Assembly (NCBI GenBank): GCA_014634225.1 | Contig: BLFN01000716.1 | Coordinates: forward strand, 882,503 to 892,502 | Reading direction: 5' to 3' | DNA: 10,000 bases | DNA from: Acropora yongei | Taxonomy: Eukaryota; Cnidaria; Anthozoa; Scleractinia; Acroporidae | Part shown: positions 1 to 6,515 of the stretch, piece by piece | How positions within the stretch are numbered: the stretch's first letter is position 1 | How the letters are laid out: each line of letters begins with the position of its first letter | The notes under the pieces: model-generated | Databases searched by the model: none | What the model saw: only the letters and a program-made list of their open reading frames with translations | Told to the model about the DNA's origin: nothing | Translations under genes and position numbers: made by a program

Positions 1-480
1 TCAAATATAGTCGACAACGGAGAAAATTATTACTGCAAGAGCTGAAACCGATGTTCACTTTCTTAACAAAACTGTTTATTGCTGGCTTGGAATCGCGTAG
101 CAACTGAATAGGTAATAGTTACAAATACGTTACCTAACTATGAAAATATAATCCAGTCGAAACGTTGATCAATACATGTAGCACACGAAGTGTAATTGAT
201 TTGACTCGTAGCAACATGATCGTATAAGAAATCATCTGAAATCGACACTATGGAAATAACATATCACTGAAGCGTCCGAATAGAAGTGGCTAAATCGTAC
301 CTCTTCCTCTGGTCCTTTCTTTGAAAACATAAATCTTTCTCTGTATAATTCGATTCCGCAAGCTCAAAATTATCACATGCCGGAACGACAAAAATGACTC
401 ATAACCTGTAGCGATCGGACTTGACACCGTAACTAAAGCACACGTTTTACCCGAAAAAAGGCAGCGTGTTTTTGTTTGTT
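1..480. other. No gene recognised
   Basis: AT-rich sequence with stops in all frames. The only structure I see is a 7-base inverted repeat (taggtaa ... ttaccta) around positions 108-140. On the minus strand near 300-325 a short frame reads KKGPEEE, which resembles the tail of the membrane-protein exons further right, but it has no hydrophobic stretch and runs into a stop upstream, so I do not call it a third copy. The region could be intron or intergenic. Confidence 0.5.
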
Positions 481-698
481 ATGTTACTAAACGCGAAGGC
501 CTTAGAGATACTAAGTAATAAGTTAAAACCATTTGAGAGCAAAATTTTGCAAGAACATCCTCTATGATGCCATCTCGCTTTCGTTTAGTGCCACAGGAAC
601 TCTTTTCATTTACAGCCTTAGGATGTAAGCTAAGGTGTAAGAGTTCGATTTGGCAGGAATTGACTGCAAAAATACGGCGACATGTACAGCACGAGGTC

Positions 699-704
699 AC
701 TTAC
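699..704 (-). other. Candidate 5' splice donor, minus strand
   Basis: Minus-strand gtaagt is a strong consensus donor and directly follows the promoter-like segment at 723-774. A first exon ending at 705 would be untranslated or nearly so. The reading frame at 479-700 on this strand starts inside the putative intron, so I do not accept it as a gene. Confidence 0.35.
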
Positions 705-722
705 TTCAACTTTTCGAAGAAT

Positions 723-774
723 CCAAGATGGCGCCCCATCATAAAATTCAATAATGAAATTACACGCATGCGCA
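723..774. promoter_or_regulatory. Candidate divergent promoter with YY1-like and NRF1-like sites
   Basis: Seen: ccaagatggcg at 723-733 matches the animal YY1 site, and cgcatgcgca at 765-774 matches the NRF1 palindrome. Known: both motifs cluster at animal core promoters, often TATA-less and bidirectional ones. The pair lies between two outward-facing consensus 5' splice donors, gtaagt on the plus strand at 844 and gtaagt on the minus strand at 704. Each would end a short first exon. Inferred: transcription starts on both strands within about 140 bp. No downstream coding exon of either transcript can be followed with certainty, so the genes served are unknown. Confidence 0.45.
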
Positions 775-843
775 GCTCATGTGTCAATCAAATGGAAACG
801 TCAATCTTCAACATGTTGAACTGAACCCGACGGAGATATATGG

Positions 844-849
844 GTAAGT
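844..849 (+). other. Candidate 5' splice donor, plus strand
   Basis: The sequence atatatgg|gtaagtaag is a near-perfect donor about 70 bp after the NRF1-like site. An ATG lies at 840-842, so a transcript starting near 780 could begin translation with ATG-G and a phase-1 intron. The next plus-strand exon is not identified; it may lie outside the window. The intron would run antisense to the minus-strand membrane-protein exons. Confidence 0.35.
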
Positions 850-986
850 AAGCACTTCCACTCATGTGAGACGCTTCATCTTATAAAAATTTTACAGAAA
901 ATAAAAGCTGTCTACTCGCAACTTATGCGCAATTCCCTTCACAATGAACACAGCTGAATAGTCTTCACTTCAAAGTTTTTACCTTG

Positions 987-1166
987 TCAAAAAGAGTTAT
1001 CGTCTTTCTCTTCTGGACCCCGTTTCTTCGCCCTTCGTTCTTGTTGGCATGTCCTCAACAACAGAAATATTATGATGCTCGCAATCAGCATACCACAAAC
1101 CAAACCCAGCCAGAATTCGTCCGAGGGAGTCATTTGTTGTGGAAGGTTGCTCAAAGTCGTCAATTT
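987..1166 (-). CDS. Terminal exon (copy 1): transmembrane helix plus short cytoplasmic tail
   Basis: The minus strand reads 59 codons and a stop (987-989) from a good 3' splice site, a pyrimidine-rich stretch ending ttcctaacag just upstream of 1166. Residues 1-18 are polar and start KLTTLSNLPQQM. Residues 19-37 form a clear membrane helix (WLGLVCGMLIASIIIFLLL). The tail begins R-T-C, is basic, and ends KKRGPEEKDDNSF. The exon is paralogous to 2547-2771: both start around L-T-T-L, have one helix at the same place, and end K-K-R-x-P-E-E-x-D-D-N. Similarity continues past the stop into the 3' UTR. It begins in phase 0, as does the other copy. I do not recognise the family. Topology (outside N-terminal, inside basic tail) is inferred from charge. 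It could be an alternative last exon or the remnant of a duplicated gene; no AATAAA was found just downstream. Confidence 0.55.
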   Translation of the reverse strand, partial: KLTTLSNLPQQMTPSDEFWLGLVCGMLIASIIIFLLLRTCQQERRAKKRGPEEKDDNSF

Positions 1167-1192
1167 CTGTTAGGAACAGCAGAGTGACCTGT

Positions 1193-1305
1193 TGTTGAAG
1201 GAAATTATAATTTGTTTCTGATAAGTTTCAACGTGAGAGACTGGTGTCGAAAGGAATAGAGCGTGAAAGGCAATGCCCTGTGCTTTTGACAAACCGCCAG
1301 GAAAT
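1193..1305. other. Presumed intron between terminal exon 1 and MITE
   Basis: Minus-strand sequence upstream of the copy 1 acceptor. It holds no homologue of the exon found at 3122-3226, so copy 1 has no private upstream exon nearby. This is one reason to suspect that it shares the upstream exons of copy 2. Confidence 0.3.
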
Positions 1306-1399
1306 CTCAACCTCGTTCCCAGGGTAGCTCTTCTCTACCTCCCTTGTCTCCTCAACGACAAGGGAGGCAGAGAAGAGAGACCTTGGGCACGAGGTTGAG
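1306..1399. mobile_element. Hairpin MITE (short inverted-repeat element)
   Basis: Two 43-base arms (1306-1348 and 1357-1399) are inverted copies with 5 mismatches around an 8-base loop, so the 94-bp unit is almost one perfect hairpin. The ends read ctcaacctcgt ... acgaggttgag, and the arms are rich in cttctct and cctccct. Similar foldback units are, from memory, abundant in cnidarian genomes. The flanks gaaatctc (1301-1308) and gagatctc (1400-1407) match at 7 of 8 bases and may be an 8-bp target duplication, as hAT elements leave, but the left one overlaps the arm by 3 bases, so this is tentative. It lies in the presumed intron between the two terminal exons. Confidence 0.7.
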
Positions 1400-1449
1400 G
1401 AGATCTCCGCGTTTTTTTGGTGCTTTGCAGCCTTTTTTCCGTGTGGACC

Positions 1450-1584
1450 ATGAACAAGTATTGTACCGTGGCTGGTTTTCGCAATGGAAGCAAAAAACAG
1501 ACCGCATCTCCATTATTGTTGTTTCCCTGTGAAGCGTGATGATCGTATACACGAATTCGAAGAAAATAATTCCACAAAGTTTTT
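1450..1584 (+). pseudogene. Decayed THAP-type zinc-finger fragment
   Basis: From ATG at 1450 the plus strand reads MNKYCTVAGFRNGSKKQ and stops at 1537. A second frame, overlapping from 1523, reads FPVKRDDRIHEFEENN. Together they follow the start of a THAP domain (initial M, C-x4-C, then the F-P motif). The second zinc-binding Cys is Phe here, a one-base frameshift separates the halves, and the later Trp and C-x2-H are not visible. THAP domains are DNA-binding modules in P-element-like transposases and host regulators. The surroundings suggest a transposase remnant, but an old host exon cannot be excluded. Similarity to repeat B starts right after it, at 1585. Confidence 0.35.
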
Positions 1585-1852
1585 CGTTAAATGTTTCGGA
1601 TCAGTTCAATTTATAACGCACGAGCTTTAACTTGCGAGTTTTACAAAATTTCTCTACAATAAGATAGCAACATCAGATAAAGGCAGCTTTGATTACAAAC
1701 TTGAGCATCTAAATCAGTTGAGCAATTTTGTTCACCGATTTCAGCTTTCTCAGTTCTCAACATACGGCTGCTGTCTGATGAAGCGTCCTTGGGAAACAAC
1801 TATAAGTAACAGATACAAAAAGGAAAGTCGAGAATATTGGGCACAGATCAAT
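1585..1852. repeat. Dispersed repeat, copy A
   Basis: This stretch aligns with copy B at 6194-6431 over almost its whole length, with small indels. Shared blocks in the same order are cgttaaatgtttcg, gcgagttttacaaa, aacatcaga, cagcttt, tttcagctttct, aggaaagt and gcacagatca. Both copies begin at the same base, but the left neighbours differ: a THAP-like fragment here, a LINE endonuclease at B. That marks a true repeat boundary. There is no coding potential I trust; the 63-codon frame at 1718-1909 is not conserved in copy B. Family unknown. Confidence 0.65.
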
Positions 1853-2025
1853 GGGTCTTACACAGCTCCAGAACAGCTTAGTTTAGTTATAGGGACACAG
1901 AAAGTCTAACAATCAGCCCTTAGTTTAAATGACAATGAAACGAGACAAACGAGGCCTGGTCACTTTTTTCTTGCAATCCTTACGTCATCTGTAAAGTTTA
2001 GGGCACGTTAGATCGACGCTATTTT

Positions 2026-2200
2026 GGAATAAGAATAAACGGAATAACCTCCAGATTTTTCTTTGGAGGTAAATTCAGGAAGATACATCTATAGCATTTT
2101 GACCGGAAGCGATGCTGAAATTCTCTTTTGTATTCTTATAGCATCAAAATTCTCGTAGGTGTAATTTTTAGAAGTACGTAAACGTTCGTATTCTTATTCC
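2026..2200. mobile_element. Short inverted-repeat element (MITE-like)
   Basis: The left end ggaataagaataaacg (2026-2041) and the right end cgttcgtattcttattcc (2183-2200) are inverted copies apart from a two-base indel, giving a unit of about 175 bp. Inside is a smaller hairpin with 7-base arms (acctcca ... tggaggt, 2047-2070). There is no ORF. The size, AT-rich interior and inverted ends fit a non-autonomous DNA transposon. No convincing target duplication was found. Confidence 0.5.
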
Positions 2201-2282
2201 GGAATAAATTCAATCGAACGCACCCTTAGAATGCGAGTTGTCTCTAATTTCGGCGAAAAAATAAGAGAATTGGCGAAATAGA

Positions 2283-2307
2283 CGTGTCGCGGAGAACATG
2301 CGACACG
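2283..2307. repeat. Perfect 8-bp hairpin
   Basis: Arms cgtgtcgc and gcgacacg are exact inverted complements around the loop ggagaacat. The GC-rich stem stands out from the AT-rich surroundings. It may be the core of another small element; no function is claimed. Confidence 0.5.
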
Positions 2308-2481
2308 CGTGTAGTCTAAATTTCCAAAGTGACATACTAATATAATAAGTTTGGCAAAAAAATAATAGATATTCCAGACCCATCTTGAATTTATATCTAT
2401 ATGGTCGCTACCTTATGATGATTGTTGCGCACAAAATGTTATTTGTAAAGCTTGTAGATGATATTTTGTTTCCTTAAAATT

Positions 2482-2487
2482 TTTATT
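2482..2487 (-). terminator. Poly(A) signal AATAAA for terminal exon 2
   Basis: Minus-strand AATAAA lies about 60 bases after the stop codon at 2547-2549, a normal position for polyadenylation of a short 3' UTR. No such signal is seen at the matching distance after the copy 1 stop (987), which would favour copy 2 as the main terminal exon. Confidence 0.4.
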
Positions 2488-2546
2488 TCAGCCAATTTCC
2501 CGGTTAACCCAACTGAATACTCTTCACTTCAGTCAAAGTTACCTTG

Positions 2547-2771
2547 TCAAGAACAGTTATCGTCGTTCTCCTCAGGCTCCCTTTTCTTCCATTCTTGTTG
2601 GTAGTTATTTTGCTCTTGTTCTTGATTATTATCTCTGATTCTCTCTGCTTGCAGTAATTGTATGAATAGCCAGAGCCCAATCAGGATTCCTCGTACTAAA
2701 CCATGGCCACAGTTTCCAGAGGATCTCATCTTTTGCTTAAGAGTTGTCAATGTATCGTCCACGCGGTTCAC
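2547..2771 (-). CDS. Terminal exon (copy 2): transmembrane helix plus Gln/Asn-rich charged tail
   Basis: The minus strand has 74 codons and a stop after a 3' splice site (gcatttagcag) at 2772. Residues 1-23 are polar and include D-D-T-L-T-T-L. Residues 24-42 form one membrane helix (GLVRGILIGLWLFIQLLQA) with an internal Arg. Residues 43-60 are rich in Gln, Asn and Glu, and the end reads WKKREPEENDDNCS. It is paralogous to 987-1166, but has a longer tail because of the Gln/Asn-rich insert, and a Cys in the last two residues. The first codon is GTG, so this is an internal entry into an exon and not a start codon. The phase-0 start matches the phase-0 donor of the exon at 3122. A minus-strand AATAAA follows. 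The protein would be a single-pass membrane protein; its family is unknown. Confidence 0.6.
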   Translation of the reverse strand: MNRVDDTLTTLKQKMRSSGNCGHGLVRGILIGLWLFIQLLQAERIRDNNQEQEQNNYQQEWKKREPEENDDNCS

Positions 2772-3121
2772 CTGCTAAATGCGCTAAAAGATTGTAGCGA
2801 GATAACTATTACTGTAGTAGAACGTGGAATTTATCCAAATAAGTTGATGGAATTTATGAAATTCATGGAACTAAGTTAATTGCAATCCATAGTGTTTGTG
2901 TCAAAGTTGCTGTAGCAAGATTAACAACTTTTTATATTAGAATACGTGGCGAATGTCAAGCACTCTCGAAAGTAACAGGAATTGGTGATTCGAGAAAAAT
3001 AAGGTAAAGCAATACGTACACAACTTTCTTTTTAGCCTCTAGAAGGGAGAGGAAAACGTGGAAGACCCCAAAAGCAGAATCCCGTAAGCCTGGTATTCCC
3101 TTCATAGTAGACTCTAATTAC

Positions 3122-3226
3122 CTTTGACAGTCTTAAATGTGATTCTTGGGATGTGATCTGAACAGTTACTTGATGTTGAATGGAAGTGACACCAATTCCG
3201 CCACTTTCTTTAAGAATTAGTGACAT
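3122..3226 (-). CDS. Upstream coding exon of the minus-strand membrane-protein gene
   Basis: An open minus-strand frame reads S-G-G-I-G-V-T-S-I-Q-H-Q-V-T-V-Q-I-T-S-Q and ends SHLRLSK at the donor caaag|gtaatt (intron starts at 3121). The donor is phase 0 and joins in frame to either terminal exon. The frame stays open past the donor to 3032, but that part would be intron. The 5' limit is uncertain: an ATG lies at 3224-3226, and a possible acceptor (cttaaag) near 3211 would give a shorter exon. The alternating hydrophobic and polar residues suggest beta structure in an extracellular domain, but no known domain is recognised. Exons further upstream were not found. Confidence 0.45.
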
Positions 3227-3229
3227 TCA

Positions 3230-3500
3230 AAACCAGACCTGCTATACCACCCGACTAATTTCTTCCCATTCTAGCACGAAATTTGTTGTTTAGCTGTGGC
3301 AGGAGATTTCAATGACAGTAATTTGTAACTTCCCATATGAAATTTAAAGCTTGCAAAAGCAATATTTGCTAAGATGGCATTTAGGATTGTCAAAGTTATG
3401 GAGGAAGAAGTTCCTGCATTAAAATCACCCCACAAAATAAATTTTCAAGTTTGTAACATTTCAAAAACAATGAAATTAGACGTGTGTGTTCCTCGAAGTT
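3230..3500. other. No gene recognised
   Basis: This is AT-rich and probably an intron of the minus-strand gene. Both strands happen to contain the tetrapeptide G-D-F-N (plus strand near 3305, minus strand near 3440), a motif of LINE endonucleases, but the surrounding residues do not continue the domain. Confidence 0.4.
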
Positions 3501-3600
3501 TTTTCAACGCCACTTATCCTTTTTTAACGCTACTAACGAGGAGGGACTGAAAAATTCAGGCCTGACAGGAATCGAACCTCGTTTCTGCATTGGTAGTGTT
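3500..3600 (-). repeat. SINE-like fragment with tRNA-type B box
   Basis: Read on the minus strand, ggttcgattcc (from 3578 to 3568) is an exact match to the RNA polymerase III B box. It is followed by gtcaggcctgaatttttcag and an A-rich stretch with gcgttaaaaaa. No A box or cloverleaf is present upstream, so this is not a tRNA gene. A tRNA-derived SINE, truncated at its 5' end, is the simplest reading. The small palindrome ctgaaaaattcag lies at 3547-3559. Confidence 0.4.
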
Positions 3601-4080
3601 AAAAACTTTTAGGATTACACACTTCAAACCTCGTTTCACTCCGCACTTCATATATATGACTTTCATGTACCAACATATAAACTTCATAAACGATGATTTC
3701 GGTTTCACTCAGAATAACGCGGAATATAATAACAGCTCCTCGTTTAAAGCGCATCAGTTTATAATTTGGCAGATGTACGAAACGATCAATGAACCAATAA
3801 ATGATGAGCGGAGTTGGTCACATCGCCTTGAACTTCTGGCGATGAACTGGAAGCGAGCTGGTAAATGAACCCTATTTCCTGAGTTCTGTAGAGGTCTGTA
3901 ACCTTATCATTGAATGGCGTAGAAAGAGGGCCATCTGCAACGAAAACGTCACATAAAAATAGAATTTTGCGTTAGGTTAAGTGTTTTGTTTTGCGATTAT
4001 TCCTTATTGGTCACGTTGCACGAAATAGGCGAAGTGTACGTTCGCTTGCTTGGCACGAATGGTTTTCATGTAAAGGCAGA
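3600..4080. other. No gene recognised
   Basis: A 92-codon plus-strand frame (3590-3868) opens here with a non-ATG start, but its composition is that of AT-rich noncoding DNA (many Phe, Ile, Asn), no splice sites frame it and no domain is visible. I treat it as chance. Nothing else stands out. Confidence 0.4.
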
Positions 4081-4187
4081 GAATGAGAGATTTACTGCTG
4101 AGGTCTCGCGTTGTCGTCGGAACCTCAAATACGAAAACTTCACTCGTCATTAGGCAGACTACGCTGGTTAAAAAATTGCAACAAAAT

Positions 4188-4218
<31 letters not shown>

Positions 4219-4265
4219 CTCATTCAACCAATCAAACCATTGATTTGTGCCGTTGCTATCGTCGT

Positions 4266-4815
4266 TTCAAGTTAAACTCCCTATGTCAGATAAAGAGGTG
4301 GACGCCATGGAAACAGGTCAAGATATTCGTAAAAGTCAAAGGACAACAAGAGGTTCCCAGACAGGTGACTAACCTTCGAAGTCAGGAGAAACGAATCTGC
4401 CTACTAGCATAAAGGCGACCTCTAGCAGAAATCAACTCTTAAGTCCACCTTGCCTCTTGCCGGAATAAAGGAAATCGACGCCTTCAACTCAAGGAAAAAC
4501 AGCACATACTGGAAAAAGCCAGTTTCGATTTGAGAGGAAGCTTAGAGTTCGCTCATAATTTTGTAGTGACATTGACTAACAGATCCAACGCTCAACAGAA
4601 GACGCTATTAACGCGAGTTCACCGAAAGTGTGAATAAATTAACACAAGCTGATCATGTGGCAAATGAACGCGCTCAAAAAAGCTTGAAAGTCATAGCAGA
4701 CGGAACAAAGACATTTTCCATAACATCCCCGAAGAGCGACGAGAACCTAGTGCTACGGCAGAAATTCTGTTTACACTTTTTTGGAAGAAAACCTAAACGT
4801 GGAAGAAGAAGATAG
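4266..4815 (+). pseudogene. Decayed ORF, probably N-terminal part of a retroelement protein
   Basis: From an ATG near 4284 the plus strand reads MSDKEVDAMETGQDIRKSQR before a stop at about 4371. The other two frames then take over in turn: one carries polar, helix-like residues to about 4633, another runs from 4630 to 4815 and ends FFGRKPKRGRRR. Charged, Ser/Thr-rich, coil-like composition carried from frame to frame is typical of an ageing coding region with frameshifts. It lies just upstream of, and on the same strand as, L1-type ORF1 and ORF2 remnants, so it may be the N-terminal, rapidly evolving part of ORF1. It could also be a separate element. No domain is identified. Confidence 0.35.
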
Positions 4816-4850
4816 CCTCGATAGGGATACTGAACCTCTGGTATCCTTCC

Positions 4851-4914
4851 CTTTCATTCAATTCAAATGAAATGAATAAAGTTGATATGATTCTATATGA
4901 TTCTATGATTCTAT
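4851..4914. repeat. Low-complexity segment with three copies of atgattctat
   Basis: The decamer atgattctat occurs at 4887-4896, 4897-4906 and 4905-4914, the last overlapping by two bases. Just before it, ctttcattcaattcaaatga forms part of an imperfect palindrome, followed by aatgaataaa. This AT-rich patch separates the two decayed coding blocks. Confidence 0.5.
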
Positions 4915-4942
4915 TTGATAATAAGAAACCAATGAAATATCC

Positions 4943-5290
4943 ATGGAACGGGCACATCGCCACGATAAGCGATTAGAGAAGACTGAACAAACCACAAACG
5001 TGAATCCGCCATCGCAAAGTTTAGCTTTCATAAAGATAAAGGTAAAGCGCATCCTATCGATTGCCCGTACACTGGCAGGGACAAATTATGGCATTTCACA
5101 GGATTTTCGGAGAGAGATCGTTAAAATATGGAAGGGTTTAATTAATCAAAGCAATGAAAGAAGCATAGAAGGAGGGTCATGATACAAAACTGGTTTACCG
5201 TCGACAAACTTTACATAAACGGTAGCTCGAGGATGCAGACGGCAACCGTGATCAGATTGGCAAATGTCTTCATTGGAGCCTTTACGACGG
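4943..5290 (+). pseudogene. L1-type LINE ORF1 protein, C-terminal part, frameshifted
   Basis: The plus strand from 4943 reads MERAHRHDKR, then RILSIARTLAGTNYGISQDF and REIVKIWKGLI. The next frame holds MKEA, a stop and KEGHDTKLVY, and a third holds VDKLYING (from 5200). This order follows the RNA-binding region and C-terminal domain of L1/Tx1-type ORF1 proteins (Transposase_22 type): an ERAHR segment, a GTN...DF segment and a closing DKLYING segment. At least two frameshifts and one in-frame stop inactivate it. Known members bind element RNA and act as nucleic-acid chaperones. The minus-strand open frame at 5146-5409 overlaps this segment and is best seen as its antisense shadow. ORF2 remains follow in the expected order. 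Confidence 0.6.
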
Positions 5291-5470
5291 ACAGAATTTA
5301 AATATACTTTTATGTTTTTTGTAATTAATGTAACTTTTTTATCATTCTCGTCTTTGATTCGTAGTATGTGGCCAAGTTCCGCGAAAGGGCTCACGACTAA
5401 CGTATGCAAATATCGGAGGACCTAGCTAGTTTTTCCTTTTTACTCCTTATAAATCTCTAAAATAACCTTA

Positions 5471-6193
5471 TGTTCGCTTGATGTCCAAGGCTGGGCTAAC
5501 TATGAAAAAAGGCGAGAATTATTCTACTGGTTCACCCAAAAGAAAAGTGTTTCTATTTACATATTACACGATAAGCTAACGGTAAGGAAAAGTCTTCTGA
5601 GGACTGAGACTTTTGACGAGCAGCAAATTATTTAGAAGTCCCTATTCTTTTTAATAATAACTTTGAGGCAGCTCTGTGATAAAGAGGGCAACTACATTGT
5701 CGATGATTTGCAACATCTACATTCCGCGAAACACCGAGAGATGATCCAGTTTCCTTTAAAACTGTGAGCGAACCATTGTTGTCTTTCAAATGCGATGACA
5801 TTGTTGACCGTCTTTATAGAGGACGAATAACCAGACTAATAACGAATCGGTTTGCCCAAATATGTCCAGACGGATAATGAGTCCTCTCGTATTGAAGACG
5901 GCAATTCTCGGTAGGGATCTTAACCTGGCTATGGATATTTCAAAAATACAACTGGAAAAAGGTGGGAAACCAACAACACACTAGAATTGTTTGAAAGAAC
6001 TTTTTTTTTTATTTAAACATATTTTTCGTTGTTTGCCCCAAAAGCTTATCAAGGGGGCTTTGAAAGAACTTAAATCTTAAATCTATTCAAAACCAAGGTG
6101 GATTTGACGGACATATGGAGAGATTTAATGCCCGAGGAAAAAAGATATACTTGGAGACGGAATAGACCAGAGGTAGCTTGCTTGAACTTCAGA
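5471..6193 (+). pseudogene. L1-like LINE ORF2, endonuclease (EEP/APE) domain, heavily decayed and truncated
   Basis: Successive blocks on the plus strand match the order of a LINE apurinic-type endonuclease: SLDVQGWANYEKRRELFYWF (from 5474), a V-P-I-L-F-N-N-N-F strand near 5640, DKEGNYIV (5678), DDPVSFKTVSEPLLSFKCDD (5740), GRDLNLAMDI (5910, where the family has G-D-x-N) and DIWRDLMPEEKRYTWRR (6110). The blocks fall in all three frames, so there are several frameshifts, and the GGDxN motif has Arg at the second Gly. The domain normally nicks target DNA to prime reverse transcription. The copy ends at about 6193, before the S-D-H motif and the whole reverse transcriptase, exactly where repeat copy B begins. 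A 56-bp insertion interrupts it at 6003. Confidence 0.65.
5990..6071 (-). mobile_element. Tiny poly(A)-tailed retro-insertion with 13-bp target duplication
   Basis: The sequence tttgaaagaactt occurs exactly at 5990-6002 and 6059-6071. Between the copies lie 56 bases that, read on the minus strand, start with a 5-bp GCCCC/GGGGC stem-loop and end with a run of A (the T run 6001-6010 on the plus strand). Target duplication, poly(A) tail and severe 5' truncation are the marks of target-primed reverse transcription. The donor element is unknown; the 3'-terminal stem-loop suggests the end of a LINE or SINE. It sits inside the dead LINE endonuclease, so it arrived later. Confidence 0.75.
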
Positions 6194-6431
6194 CGTTAAA
6201 TGTTTCGAATCAGCAATTGAATTTATTCAGTACAAGCATTAACGTGCGAGTTTTACAAACATTCTTGAAAAGCAAAAAACATCAGAACACAGCTTTAATT
6301 AATTATCAACTTCTTTTAGCATCTACACTGAGCATTTTTATTCACATTTTCAGCTTTCTATTCTTGACAACAGACGACGGGTTTCAGGAATCTAAATAAA
6401 AGAGACAAAAGAGGAAAGTGAGCACAGATCA
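6194..6431. repeat. Dispersed repeat, copy B
   Basis: Homologous to copy A (1585-1852) in the same orientation, starting at cgttaaatgtttcg and ending near gcacagatca. B is about 30 bp shorter. It abuts the truncated LINE endonuclease at base 6193, so B either inserted there or marks a deletion breakpoint. The 73-codon plus-strand frame across it (6178-6399) starts in the LINE and is not kept in copy A, so it is not a gene. Confidence 0.65.
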
Positions 6432-6515
6432 CCATAGCCTCCCAGGCAGACGTTTTTACGACACTCGTATTTAACCTCTTCCCTATGAACGCCACATTTC
6501 TTTCCCAGGTTAAAC
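6432..6515. repeat. Possible degenerate MITE arm
   Basis: The string tagcctcccaggcagacg resembles, from memory, one end of a palindromic small element common in coral genomes, whose opposite end would mirror it. Here the right-hand part (aacgccacatttctttccca) only partly mirrors it, so the unit is decayed. Low confidence without a repeat library. Confidence 0.25.

Noticed and set aside
300..325. Possible third copy of the membrane-protein tail (K-K-G-P-E-E-E)
   Set aside because: No hydrophobic helix precedes it, a stop lies just upstream in frame, and there is no similarity outside this heptapeptide.
1344..1577. Overlapping open frames on both strands around 1335-1577
   Set aside because: They arise from the palindromic MITE arms, which read open on both strands, and not from coding selection.
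3280..3450. G-D-F-N motifs on both strands suggesting a second LINE endonuclease
   Set aside because: Flanking residues do not match the endonuclease domain on either strand, and both frames soon end in stops; four residues can match by chance.
3568..3640. tRNA gene on the minus strand
   Set aside because: Only the B box matches; there is no A box, anticodon arm or acceptor stem.
5146..5409. 87-codon minus-strand open frame with protein-like composition
   Set aside because: It has no ATG at its start and lies antisense to the LINE ORF1 C-terminal blocks (the D-K-L-Y-I-N-G segment on the plus strand), which explains it better.
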